Shown here: positions 55,271-63,840 of the stretch, piece by piece
Layout: each line of letters starts with the position of its first letter
How positions within the stretch are numbered: the stretch's first letter is position 1
Source of the DNA: Thiocapsa marina 5811
GTDB lineage: Bacteria; Pseudomonadota; Gammaproteobacteria; Chromatiales; Chromatiaceae
Direction: 5' to 3'
Length of the DNA stretch: 64,000 nucleotides
Assembly (NCBI RefSeq): GCF_000223985.1
Contig: NZ_AFWV01000005.1
Location: 297,076 to 361,075 of the forward strand
Position numbers and translations under genes: made by a program
The notes under the pieces: generated by a model
Database searches by the model: none
What the model was told of the DNA's origin: nothing
The model's input: the letters and a program-made list of their open reading frames with translations, nothing else

Positions 55271-55552
55271 ATGATGCCGAGAGAAACCATCCGCACCGCC
55301 CGCTTCGAGGCCCGGGTATCGCCCGAGGTGCTGGCCGTGGTCAAACGCGCCGCCGAGCTCCAGGGACGCAGTGTCAGCGATTTTGTCGTCGACGCCGCTC
55401 GGGACGCGGCCCATCGCGCCATCGAGGAGGCCTGCATCATCCGACTGTCGGTCGAGGATCAGCACAGGTTCGCGGAGGCGTTGCTGAACCCGGAACCGCT
55501 CACGCCCTCGATGGAGCGCGCCGTCGCACGCTACCTCAGCCTGAACGCGTAA
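55271..55552 (+). CDS. TacA-type (DUF1778) antitoxin
   Basis: 93 residues. ARFEARVSPEVLAVVKRAAELQGRSVSDFVVDAARDAAHRAIEEA is the ribbon-helix-helix of DUF1778 antitoxins, followed by a neutralising tail (LSVEDQHRFAEALLNP) that matches TacA. It is 5 bp before the GNAT toxin gene. Confidence 0.93.
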   Translation: MMPRETIRTARFEARVSPEVLAVVKRAAELQGRSVSDFVVDAARDAAHRAIEEACIIRLSVEDQHRFAEALLNPEPLTPSMERAVARYLSLNA

Positions 55553-55557
55553 CGCTC

Positions 55558-56079
55558 GTGACCGGAGACGGATTTCGTATCGAGCTACTCGGAGCGCAGG
55601 ATCGCGGGGCTTTTTGCAGCGGCGTCGACGCGCTGGATCGGTATTTCAGAGAACGCGTGACGCAGGACGTCCGGCGTCGCGTGAGCAACTGCTTTGTGTT
55701 GCTGGACGCCGAAAACCAGGTTGCCGGTTACTACACCTTTGCGGCGGCGGGTATCCCGCTGGCCGACTTGCCGGAGAGCCTGACCAAGCGTTTGCCGCGT
55801 TACCCATCACTTCCTGCCGGACTGATCGGGCGCTTGGCCGTTGAGCGTCGTCATCAACGACAGGGTCTGGGTGCACTCCTTGTCGTCGATGCCGTTGCCC
55901 GCGCCGTCCGGGCAGAACCGGCGATCTATGCGCTTGTCGTGGACGCAAAGGACGATCACGCGGCCGCGTTCTATGCTCGCCTGGGGTTTCATCGCCTTAC
56001 AAGTCAATCCAACCGTCTTTTCATCCCGATCAGCGAGATTGCAAAACGGCTTTCGGAAGCGGGCCTTGGCCGGTCGTGA
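55558..56079 (+). CDS. TacT-type GNAT acetyltransferase toxin
   Basis: 173 residues, GTG start. A GNAT fold with acetyl-CoA loop RLAVERRHQRQGLGALLVVDA and the hallmark start LGAQDRGAFCSGVDALDRYFRERVTQDVRRRVSNCFVLLD. TacT toxins acetylate charged tRNA and stop translation. It is inserted between the two halves of the tra operon and read opposite to it, consistent with later acquisition and with a stabilising role. Confidence 0.92.
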   Translation: MTGDGFRIELLGAQDRGAFCSGVDALDRYFRERVTQDVRRRVSNCFVLLDAENQVAGYYTFAAAGIPLADLPESLTKRLPRYPSLPAGLIGRLAVERRHQRQGLGALLVVDAVARAVRAEPAIYALVVDAKDDHAAAFYARLGFHRLTSQSNRLFIPISEIAKRLSEAGLGRS

Positions 56080-56110
56080 CTTCCACAGTCGTTGCAAGGA
56101 CCGACGCGGT

Positions 56111-56779
56111 TCAGAGCTGCTTCTGCGTATGGGTCACCACGAACGCCACGCACAGCGCCGAGGCGACACCGAGTACCGGAACCGCAAGGACCGGCATCGC
56201 GATCGGCGCGAACAGCAACAGACCGACGATCAGCCAGAGTGCGAGCAGGATCCGCAGCGCGGTGTGATGCGCCAGCGGGCTGGCATAGACGAACCCGTAT
56301 TGCCGGATGCGACGGCGTAGCCAGCCGTCGCCGATCGCCGCCGCCAGCACGATCGCCATGAAGGGCCACCAGGCGTGCAGCAGCGCGATCCGGCGCAGGG
56401 CCTGCGCGAACGCGCCCCAAATCACGTCCAGGCGTCCGCGCAACCAGGCCCAGGCGGGACTCGCGCCGATCGGCTCCAGGCCGTAACCGGACTCCACGCC
56501 CGGTCCGGTCGCGACCAGGCGATAGGTCCAGGGGGCGATGCCGGTCTCCACGAAGAGCGTGTCGTACCAACGCGCGCCGCGGGCCACAATCGCCTGCGCC
56601 GCGTCGGCCCCGAGGGTCTCCACGAGCGCGCGCCGTTCGGTCTGCTCGACGCCGTGCGCCCAGTCGGTCGGGATGAAGGAGGCGAACAGGACGAGCTCGA
56701 GCACGAAGAGCAGCAGGGTGGAGGCGAGCGCCCACAGCCACACGCCGCGACCCTCCTTGGTGTTCGCGCTATCCCACAC
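56111..56779 (-). CDS. DUF4400 membrane protein of the tra operon
   Basis: 222 residues. Four membrane segments: ASTLLLFVLELVLFASFIP, LHAWWPFMAIVLAAAIG, ALRILLALWLIVGLLLF and AVPVLGVASALCVAFVV, with a soluble loop of about 75 residues between the first two. It matches DUF4400, the protein found between traD and traL in SXT/IncC elements. Its start overlaps the upstream 132-residue gene by 11 bp. Confidence 0.87.
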   Translation of the reverse strand: MWDSANTKEGRGVWLWALASTLLLFVLELVLFASFIPTDWAHGVEQTERRALVETLGADAAQAIVARGARWYDTLFVETGIAPWTYRLVATGPGVESGYGLEPIGASPAWAWLRGRLDVIWGAFAQALRRIALLHAWWPFMAIVLAAAIGDGWLRRRIRQYGFVYASPLAHHTALRILLALWLIVGLLLFAPIAMPVLAVPVLGVASALCVAFVVTHTQKQL

Positions 56780-57167
56780 GGGAGGTCTGTCTCGGGGGCA
56801 GGCGCCGGGCGAGCACCCGGCGCTGTGGCTCGGTCAGCGCCCGCGCCACGCAATACTGGTGTCGGCGCGGCAGGGCGAGGGTGATGGCGTCGACGAACGC
56901 GGCGAAGCGCGCCAGATCGTCCTCGCCCTCGCTGCGGGCGCGACGGTAGGCGGCGATGCCCGCGCGCACCATCGCCAGCGCGGGTTCGGCAGGGTTGTCC
57001 GCGGACGGCGCGGACGGGCAGGCGAGCAGGGCGACCCGCGCCATCAAGCCGACGGCATCCGGCCACTCCAGCTCCAGGGTGCGCAGCGTCCGGGCGTCGG
57101 CCCGCGACAGGGCCGACAGCGCAAGTCGACCGGTCGGATCGCGATGGGGTGGCATCGGCGTCGTCAC
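56769..57167 (-). CDS. Small tra-operon protein between traD and DUF4400
   Basis: 132 residues from a GTG that overlaps the traD stop as GTGA; the ATG at 57155 is an alternative. It is alpha-helical and basic: ALSRADARTLRTLELEWPDAVGLMARVALLAC, ALAMVRAGIAAYRRARSEGEDDLARFAAFVDAITLALPRRHQY. In SXT/IncC the corresponding slot is filled by a small TraJ-like gene. No function can be assigned. Confidence 0.75.
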   Translation of the reverse strand: MTTPMPPHRDPTGRLALSALSRADARTLRTLELEWPDAVGLMARVALLACPSAPSADNPAEPALAMVRAGIAAYRRARSEGEDDLARFAAFVDAITLALPRRHQYCVARALTEPQRRVLARRLPPRQTSRVG

Positions 57168-58984
57168 CGCTCGGTCGGTGGCGGCAGGGGCTCTCCGAGG
57201 ATCGGCAAGCGGCCTTTGGAGACGCGCCCGCCGGGCCAGCGGGCCAGGTACTCGAAGTTGGGCAGCTCCCCGAGCAGCGCCGCCGGAAACAAAGGCGCCT
57301 CGGCCTCGTCGAGTCGCTCCCCGGCATTGCCGGTGTAGAGCAACGGTCGATCGCTCGCGGTCGTGGAGCCTTGGCTCTTCACCACCGTGCACAGCCGTAC
57401 CGCCGGGAGACTCTCGGCGATGTACTCTTGGGTCTTCGCATCGATCACGCGCATGGCGATCAGCCCGTTGAGGTTGCCCAGCACCTGGCGGGCCTTCTCC
57501 TCGCTGCCCATGCGCGCGGCAAAGTCCGCGAACGTCTGGGTCGCGATGGTCAGACGCAGCCCCGCCCCGCGTCCCTTGTTCAGGAGCTGGATCAGCGGAT
57601 CGGAGACCGTCTCGGCGGCCTCGTCGATGAAGATGTCGGTCGGGCGCGGGTGGGCCTCGTGGTTGTAGATCGAGCCCGCCACGGCGGCCAGATCGGCGGT
57701 CAGCATCGAGCCGATCGCACTGCCCACGATGGGGTCGGAGAGACTGTCCAGGCCCACGTAGAGGACCTCGCGCCGGGCGATGATCTCCCCGATCGAGGCC
57801 GCCCGACGCGGATCGTTCGCGTCCGTCTCGTCGGGGGAGAGCAGGCCTTCCAGGTGTCCGGAGGTGAGCATCACGATCACCGGCATGAGGCTCGCGACCA
57901 TCTTGCCGAAATGCACGGCCTCGTGCTCGAGCAGGCCCCCGAGTCCGTCGATGACGGTGGATGGATGCTCCCCGCGCACGCGTTCGCGGTAGAAGGCGAG
58001 CAGACCCCGCGCGCGCCGATTGGCATCGCGCGCCTTGTTGAGGTAGGGACCGGCATGCTCCTGCCAGTGCGGCAGATGGGTATCGAAGTAGCGGTGCAGG
58101 ACCCGCTCGACCAGGGCGTCCGCACCGCCTTCCAGATAGCGGCGCAGCGTCACCAGGGTCGGGCGCTCCTCCACGGCCAGCATCCCGTGCACGGCATGGC
58201 TGAGCGCCATCTGCCCGAACGCCTTGAAGGGATCGTTGCCCGTCTCCGAGGGGATCAGGGCGGCCACCCGGCTGGCCAGCTCGGTGGCCCGCTGGAAGTG
58301 ACGCAGCGGATCGAGACGGACCGATTCGGCCGGAAAGGCCGGATGAAAGGAGACGAAGCGCTGCGGCGTGCCGGCCAGTGCGCAGGCGCGCTCGGCGGCG
58401 GCCCGCAGACCGCGGTCGCCCTTGGGATCGAGGATTACGACCGCATCCCCGCGCAGCACCGCTTGGGTGACCAGGAGATCGAACAGGCGGGTCTTGCCGC
58501 ACCCGGTGGTGCCGACGATCAGCACATGCCCTTCGGTATGGGCGAGCGGAACGGTCACTTCCGCATCGGCACCGCCGAGACCGTGGATCCAGGTCGCACC
58601 CAGACGGGCGGGATCGCGCGGGGCGAACCGTTCGGGTCCGAGCCGGATCAGATCGAGCGCCTCCTGGGCATGCCGGGCCTCCCAATCGAACCCGCGGCCC
58701 ATCCACAGCAACCCCGGCCAGGAGGACACGCGTGCGGCAAACACCTGCGGGTCGATGAACTGCTGCGGACGCCCGCGCAGCCAGTCGCGCCGGTTGATGC
58801 CGCGCACCGTGCCGGGGAGCCAGGTCAGCGCCATCACGAGACTGCCGACCGCGAGCCACCGGAACGAGGCCGCGTGCAGATCCCACAGCTCCGCGGTGGC
58901 CCAGGAGACGGCCGCGATGCCGGTCCACAGCAGCAGCGCCGGCAGCTCGAAGAGCGGGCGCCAGGGATTGGCATAGGTCCTCAC
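57164..58984 (-). CDS. traD: TraD-type conjugative coupling ATPase
   Basis: 606 residues; the GTG at 58984 overlaps the traI stop (GTGA). Two N-terminal membrane helices (ALLLWTGIAAVSWATAEL; FRWLAVGSLVMALTWL) precede the ATPase domain with Walker A LIVGTTGCGKTRLFD (K164) and Walker B DIFIDEAAETV. MASLMPVIVMLTSGHLEGLLSP and ATQTFADFAARMG are typical of MOBH-associated TraD. It brings the relaxase-DNA complex to the pore. Confidence 0.93.
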   Translation of the reverse strand: MRTYANPWRPLFELPALLLWTGIAAVSWATAELWDLHAASFRWLAVGSLVMALTWLPGTVRGINRRDWLRGRPQQFIDPQVFAARVSSWPGLLWMGRGFDWEARHAQEALDLIRLGPERFAPRDPARLGATWIHGLGGADAEVTVPLAHTEGHVLIVGTTGCGKTRLFDLLVTQAVLRGDAVVILDPKGDRGLRAAAERACALAGTPQRFVSFHPAFPAESVRLDPLRHFQRATELASRVAALIPSETGNDPFKAFGQMALSHAVHGMLAVEERPTLVTLRRYLEGGADALVERVLHRYFDTHLPHWQEHAGPYLNKARDANRRARGLLAFYRERVRGEHPSTVIDGLGGLLEHEAVHFGKMVASLMPVIVMLTSGHLEGLLSPDETDANDPRRAASIGEIIARREVLYVGLDSLSDPIVGSAIGSMLTADLAAVAGSIYNHEAHPRPTDIFIDEAAETVSDPLIQLLNKGRGAGLRLTIATQTFADFAARMGSEEKARQVLGNLNGLIAMRVIDAKTQEYIAESLPAVRLCTVVKSQGSTTASDRPLLYTGNAGERLDEAEAPLFPAALLGELPNFEYLARWPGGRVSKGRLPILGEPLPPPTER

Positions 58985-61242
58985 GCACGCCCCGCCAGGA
59001 TGATCCCGCGCGTGTCGGGGATGAAGTCCGGCTGATGCTTGAGGCGCCGGAGCAGCTTCGACGGGGGGATGCGGTGCTCGGCGGCCAAGGCCGCAAGGGT
59101 GGCGTGGTCGATCAGCAGACCGTTCGGGACCGCCGTCGTCGGCACGCGCCCGGCGCGGCACTGGGCCGCCAGGTCCTCGGCGAAGGCGCGCGCGGCGCTC
59201 CGGCGGGGCTGCGGTTTGGGCGGGGCGGGTGCAAGGAGATTCGCGCCGGGTTGAGCCTCCGGCGCTTCGAGGGCGTCTGCTTGTCGGGAGGGGTTACCGA
59301 CGGCTTCGGATTCGATCGGACCGTCCGCGTTCGGCGCAACTCCGAAAGCCTTCGGCGCAACGCGGTCGACCGGCACCTCAACCAGCGGCTCGACTGACGG
59401 CTCGACCATACGATCGAGAAGCGTCGCGACCGCGGCACTGGCTTCGACCGTGAGCATCGCCCGCATCCGCCCGTCGATCTCGCGCACGCGCAGCAAGGGC
59501 CGGCGCGGATCGATCGCGAGCAGGCCGCCGTCCCACAAGGCATGCAGGACCTCTGCGGGTTCCATCCCGATGCCCGGCACGGCGAGTGCCGTCAACCCCT
59601 CGGGGTAGGGGATCAGCAGATGGCGGTCCCGTCGGACGAGGATCTCGGCGGGCCGTTCGCCGTCCGCGATGGACCGGAGCAGCGTGATCAATGCAAGACC
59701 GCCGGTGCCGCGGCTTGCGAGCCAGCTGCGGGCCGAGGAGGCGGGATCGTCCCGCGCCCTCGGCTGCGGTCGGGCCTCGGCCGCAGGATTCGGCACGGGC
59801 TCGGAATCGGCGAACGGTCGTGGCGGTGACGCCGTCGTAGCCACCGGAGCGTCCGGACCGGCCGTGTGCTCCGCCTCGGTGATCAGGTCGAACGGCGCTG
59901 CCGCGGTCACGTCGGTGTCCCGATCATCGAGGGCATCGGCGTCGCTCATGATGCGCTCGGCCGGGTCCTCGATCCGGACGGGCCCGGAGGTCGCACTCTC
60001 CTGCCAGCGCGCCACCGGCGCCGGTGGATGCCCGGCGAAGACCAGCTCGGGCGAGGCGAGCAGCAACATGGTCAGCTGCACCGGCTTGCCGTCCTTTACG
60101 AGCGGCGCCGGGGCGATGCGGCGGTAGAAGCGATCGCGCTCCTCCTCGCGATAGGTCGTCGCGTGACCGCGCTCGACCAGGATGTCGGCGATGGTCTCGG
60201 GGGCCTTGGGGATCCCGGGGATCTTGTCCCGCGCCAGGAGGGCCGCGATGTCTTCGCCGCCTTGCGGCCAGACCACGTGGAGCCCGTCGGCGAGCATCCA
60301 CAGCCGCGCGCCGGGGGTGTTCACCGTCCAGGTGCCCTCGCGCACCAGACGGCGCATGGCGTCGATCAGGTAGCGGTCCACCGGCACGCCGAGCGCGAAG
60401 GCGTCGGGATCGATGCGGTTCTCGCGCAGGTCGCGCGCCACGCTCGCGCGGTCGGCATTGCCCACCACCGTGCCGAGGACCGAGGACTCCTCCTGTCCGC
60501 CCACCACCGCGATCAGGTTGGCGAGGATCGCCGGATCCCGACTCAGCCAGGTCTTGATCTCGGGGGTGAGGATGGCGTGCACCACCAAGGTGCCCATCTG
60601 CAGATGGGCATTGTGGCGGCGCGTCTCGCGCCAGCGCAGGTAGTAGCGCTGCAGGGCGTGCCGGCGGGCCCAGTCGAGCAGCGGCTCTTCATGCGGGCAC
60701 CAGGTCAGGGTGCCGTCGCGATCCGACACCTCAAGGTCGGCGACCGGCTTGCCGATATCGTGCAGCAGCCCGGCCAGACCGCTCGCGACTCGCCAGCGCG
60801 GCTCCAGGTGATAGCGATCCTTGGGCTCGCGGTCCAGCGCGAAGACGTGGCGCATCGACGCCTGCGCGGCGAGGAAGCCCACTTCCAGGGAATGGCGCAG
60901 CAGCCCGCCCGAGCCGCGGTGATGATGGGCCTCGGAGGCGGGCAGCAGGTGCACGAAGGCGGCGAGGCGGCGCACGACCGGCAGGACCAGCTCGCGGTAA
61001 TCCGTGTCGGTCATGCCCAACCCGTCCTGCAGACGCCGGAGCAACTCCGTTTGCTTGGCGAGCAGCGCGTCCACGTCGGACGCCGGCAGCCCCTTGATGA
61101 AGGGCGGATAGCGCAGTAGATCCTCGTCCGGATCGGGGGCGGCTTCGGGGATCGCATCGCCCGTGGGTGCGGGCGTCGGCCGCGCGTGCTCGGGGTTGGC
61201 TGCGGCCGGCTTGGAACGACGAAACAGATCGAAGAGGGACAT
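58981..61242 (-). CDS. traI: TraI relaxase, MOBH family
   Basis: 753 residues from the ATG at 61242. The N-terminal TraI_2 domain carries the metal-dependent HD-type site: HHHRGSGGLLRHSLEVG (H106-108, H117) and LLHDIGKPVADLEV (H159-D160). The central 240 residues are a low-complexity Pro/Ala/Asp-rich linker, and the C-terminal 110 residues (AEDLAAQCRAGRVPTTAVPNG, HRIPPSKLLRRLKHQPDFIPD) match the TraI_2 C-terminal domain. It would nick at oriT and pilot the strand. First gene of the traI-traD operon after mobI. Confidence 0.94.
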   Translation of the reverse strand: MSLFDLFRRSKPAAANPEHARPTPAPTGDAIPEAAPDPDEDLLRYPPFIKGLPASDVDALLAKQTELLRRLQDGLGMTDTDYRELVLPVVRRLAAFVHLLPASEAHHHRGSGGLLRHSLEVGFLAAQASMRHVFALDREPKDRYHLEPRWRVASGLAGLLHDIGKPVADLEVSDRDGTLTWCPHEEPLLDWARRHALQRYYLRWRETRRHNAHLQMGTLVVHAILTPEIKTWLSRDPAILANLIAVVGGQEESSVLGTVVGNADRASVARDLRENRIDPDAFALGVPVDRYLIDAMRRLVREGTWTVNTPGARLWMLADGLHVVWPQGGEDIAALLARDKIPGIPKAPETIADILVERGHATTYREEERDRFYRRIAPAPLVKDGKPVQLTMLLLASPELVFAGHPPAPVARWQESATSGPVRIEDPAERIMSDADALDDRDTDVTAAAPFDLITEAEHTAGPDAPVATTASPPRPFADSEPVPNPAAEARPQPRARDDPASSARSWLASRGTGGLALITLLRSIADGERPAEILVRRDRHLLIPYPEGLTALAVPGIGMEPAEVLHALWDGGLLAIDPRRPLLRVREIDGRMRAMLTVEASAAVATLLDRMVEPSVEPLVEVPVDRVAPKAFGVAPNADGPIESEAVGNPSRQADALEAPEAQPGANLLAPAPPKPQPRRSAARAFAEDLAAQCRAGRVPTTAVPNGLLIDHATLAALAAEHRIPPSKLLRRLKHQPDFIPDTRGIILAGRA

Positions 61243-61323
61243 GCGCGCATCCTGCACCGTCGCGGATGCGCCCGGCCATGGAGATAACCGCGCGTCCGGG
61301 TCTGCTTTCCGGCGGGTCGCGCG

Positions 61324-62082
61324 TCAGCGCTCGGCCTCATCGTCCAGACCCAGTTCGCGGCACCGCTTGGCGGCGGCCCGAAAGCGGGTCCGCACCTCGG
61401 CGATCTGCCGCGCGGCGGCGCGGATGGCGCCGAATTCCTGCTCGGCCTCCTCCACGAGCGGGCGCTGCCAGTCCCGTGCGATGCCGCGAAAGGCGCTCTT
61501 CGGGTAGCGATCCCCGTCGCCCTTGCGGATGTAGTCCGACAGATAGACGACGCCCGCGGCGGTGTGCACATGGCGGTAGGTGACCCACTCGATCGAGAAG
61601 GCGCCCGGGGTGGCGCGATTCGCCCGCTGCGGGCGCACCCGCACGCCGATGCGACCCCGGGCACTGCGCGGCAGCCCCTGACCGGCCTCCGCCAGACGTT
61701 GCTCGAAGGCGCTGCGTCCTTGCTCCGCGCGCTCCTGCAGGGCCGCCAGGTTGCGCGCGATCCAGGCGTCGAGCGCCTCCTCGACCTGGTTCGGTGCCGC
61801 CTCCGCGTCGGCGTCGTCGTCCTCCTCGGCGTCCCTGCCCGTTGCGCCGAGCGGGCCTGCCCGGAAGGCTGCCTCGAGCGAGTGGGCAGGCGCCACGACG
61901 GCCGGGCGTTCGCACCCTCTTATCTTTGGTGAAACAAGGCCCGCTGTTCTCCCCTGCCGCGGGAGGCTTCCGGTCAGGGCAGGCAGTGCCGTCGTCGCTC
62001 GGGCGCTCGAGGTGTCGCGCTCCCATCGATCGGAAGGTACAAGCGCGTTCTCGTCTTGCGTATTGCTGTTCGGTCGTGTCAT
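61324..62082 (-). CDS. mobI: MobI-like conjugation protein
   Basis: 252 residues from the ATG at 62082, behind AAGGAT. The first 90 residues are low-complexity. The C-terminal 150 contain a helix of Glu/Arg/Gln, then RGRIGVRVRPQRANRATPGAFSIEWVTYRHVH, DYIRKGDGDRYPKSAFRGIARDWQRPLVEEAEQEFGAIRAAARQIAEV, which resembles MobI of IncC plasmids and SXT ICEs. MobI is essential for mobilisation there and lies next to oriT. It is read in the same direction as traI with an 81-bp gap. Confidence 0.65.
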   Translation of the reverse strand: MTRPNSNTQDENALVPSDRWERDTSSARATTALPALTGSLPRQGRTAGLVSPKIRGCERPAVVAPAHSLEAAFRAGPLGATGRDAEEDDDADAEAAPNQVEEALDAWIARNLAALQERAEQGRSAFEQRLAEAGQGLPRSARGRIGVRVRPQRANRATPGAFSIEWVTYRHVHTAAGVVYLSDYIRKGDGDRYPKSAFRGIARDWQRPLVEEAEQEFGAIRAAARQIAEVRTRFRAAAKRCRELGLDDEAER

Positions 62083-62573
62083 GCGTTGATCCTTGATCGT
62101 TCGGGACGGGCGTTCGTATTCGCTCATCCATCGGGTGGATGTCGCCGGAAGGCGCAAAACGCCGCTCGGGGTTTCATTCGTGGCTCTCGGTTTTCCAATG
62201 CTGTACGGCAAAAGCGGACGCCGCGTTCTCACCGATCGGTATTCCGATTCATTTCCGGAACCTATCAGTCCTTCGGGTCGCATTCGTTTATCTTTCCCGC
62301 GATCGACAGCCGTTTTCCATGGCCGTTCGGCGCCGGGAGGTTAGCACGCGTCATGCGTCGGGCACCCCCCTGAAAGACACCGTTTTCGGTCATTTAATCG
62401 GCTGGCGTTGCACCGCCTCGACGCCAAGAATGCCGAGTGTTCGCTGTCGCCTTCTTGTACGCCGATCGCGAATCTCTTGTGAACCTTGTCATTGGAATGC
62501 ATCGGTGCGGCGACGGCGTGAAGCGCGTCCGTGTACCGCCAGTGCATTCGGTGTGAACCCATCGGGCGGAGCC
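62083..62573. other. Intergenic region upstream of mobI and parM, candidate oriT
   Basis: A 491-bp divergent gap, less GC-rich than its flanks. It contains a perfect dyad CATCCA-N5-TGGATG (62125-62141), a stem GGCG/CGCC around CAAAA (62151-62163) and the palindrome ACCGATCGGT (62231-62240). By analogy with IncC and SXT, where oriT lies directly upstream of mobI, this is the most likely oriT in the window; it also must hold both promoters. Confidence 0.5.
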
Positions 62574-63581
62574 ATGTACGTCGTCGGACTCGATATCGGC
62601 TATTCGAATGTAAAGATCGCCGCAGGGCCTTGCGGAGCGCTGCCGCGACTCATCGTGCGCCCTGCCGGGGCCGCTCCGCGGGAGCGGCTGGGCGAGCGCA
62701 TCGGCGCGGAGGAGGAGGCCGGGAGCACGACGGGCGCGGCCGCCGATCGGCCGGTCCCGGTCGATCTGGGCGGCGTGCTCTGGGCGGCGGCAATCGAGCC
62801 CGACCGCTTCGAGGACTGGCAGCGCCCGCTGCACGAGGACTACCCGGCCACCCCGAGCTACCACGCGCTGGCCCTGGCCGCGCTGCAGCTGACGGGGCAG
62901 CGCGCTATCGATCGGGTCGTGACCGGATTGCCGGTCGCCCAAGCCGGCGACGTGCGCCGTCGGGAGCGCCTGAAGCGCCTCCTGACCGGGCGGCACGGCA
63001 GCGGCGAGGTGCGCCTCGAGGTCGGCGAGGTGCGGGTCGTTCCGCAGCCGATCGGCGCCTACCTCGATCTGGTCTATACCGCCACGGACGAGGAGATCCT
63101 CGAGCGCATCGAGACCGGCACCGTCATCGTGCTGGACGCCGGCTTCTATTCCTTCGATTGGGCGCTCGTCGTCAAAGGGGAGCTGCGCCGCAGCGCCAGC
63201 GGCACCAGCCTGGAGGCCATGTCGGTGCTGCTGGAGCGGGCCGCGCAGGAGGCCGCGGCCGAGGCGGGCGGAAAACCGCAGCCGCTGGGGCTGGAGGCCG
63301 CGTTGCGCGCCGGGCGTGCGCACGTGCTGCAGGCCGGACATCGCCTGTCGCTGCCGAGCCTGCTCGGGCGCGCGGCCGGACCGGTCTGCGCGGTCGCGCT
63401 GGAGAGCCTGCGCCGATCCCTGCGGCGCGAGAGCGCGAGCGTGGATCTCGTGCTGATCGCCGGGGGCGGCGGCAGCCTCTACGTGCGGGCGGCGGCCGGG
63501 TTGTTTCCGGGTGCGACGGTGGTGGTGGCCGCGGATCCGATCGCGGCGAACGCGCGCGGGTTTCATCGTTATGCCGGCTGA
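62574..63581 (+). CDS. parM: ParM/StbA-like actin-fold partition ATPase
   Basis: 335 residues from the ATG at 62574 behind GGCGGAG. Actin-fold motifs: phosphate 1 VVGLDIGYSNVKIA, phosphate 2 VIVLDAGFYSFDWALV, adenosine loop LVLIAGGGGSLYVRAA. ParM-type proteins form filaments that move plasmid or ICE copies. It is divergent from mobI and overlaps the next small gene by 11 bp, a likely adaptor. Confidence 0.88.
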   Translation: MYVVGLDIGYSNVKIAAGPCGALPRLIVRPAGAAPRERLGERIGAEEEAGSTTGAAADRPVPVDLGGVLWAAAIEPDRFEDWQRPLHEDYPATPSYHALALAALQLTGQRAIDRVVTGLPVAQAGDVRRRERLKRLLTGRHGSGEVRLEVGEVRVVPQPIGAYLDLVYTATDEEILERIETGTVIVLDAGFYSFDWALVVKGELRRSASGTSLEAMSVLLERAAQEAAAEAGGKPQPLGLEAALRAGRAHVLQAGHRLSLPSLLGRAAGPVCAVALESLRRSLRRESASVDLVLIAGGGGSLYVRAAAGLFPGATVVVAADPIAANARGFHRYAG

Positions 63582-63840
63582 GGCGCGCTCCCGTGATCCG
63601 TTGCGCGCCGTGGTCAACATCGGTCCGTCCCAGCCCGAGCTGCTGGAGGATCTCGTGCAGCTGCCCAAGCGCTCGCGGGCGGCACGGCTGCGTCACCTCG
63701 CCGCCGTCGGGCTGTTGGCGATCAAGGGCGGAGCCGGCGCTCTCGCCAAGGTTGCACCGGCGCCGTCGACGTCACCCGATGCCTCGGCGCAACGGCGCCG
63801 CGATCGCCTCGTCGGTCGGCTGGGGCGCGTCGATGATTAG
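63571..63840 (+). CDS. Small basic protein, probable ParM partner
   Basis: 89 residues. The core LRAVVNIGPSQPELLEDLVQLPKRSRAARLRHLAAVGLLAIKGG looks like the short StbB/ParR-like adaptors that follow ParM on SXT-related elements. It overlaps parM by 11 bp and the next gene by 8 bp, so all three are coupled. DNA binding is inference. Confidence 0.65.
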   Translation: MPAEARSRDPLRAVVNIGPSQPELLEDLVQLPKRSRAARLRHLAAVGLLAIKGGAGALAKVAPAPSTSPDASAQRRRDRLVGRLGRVDD

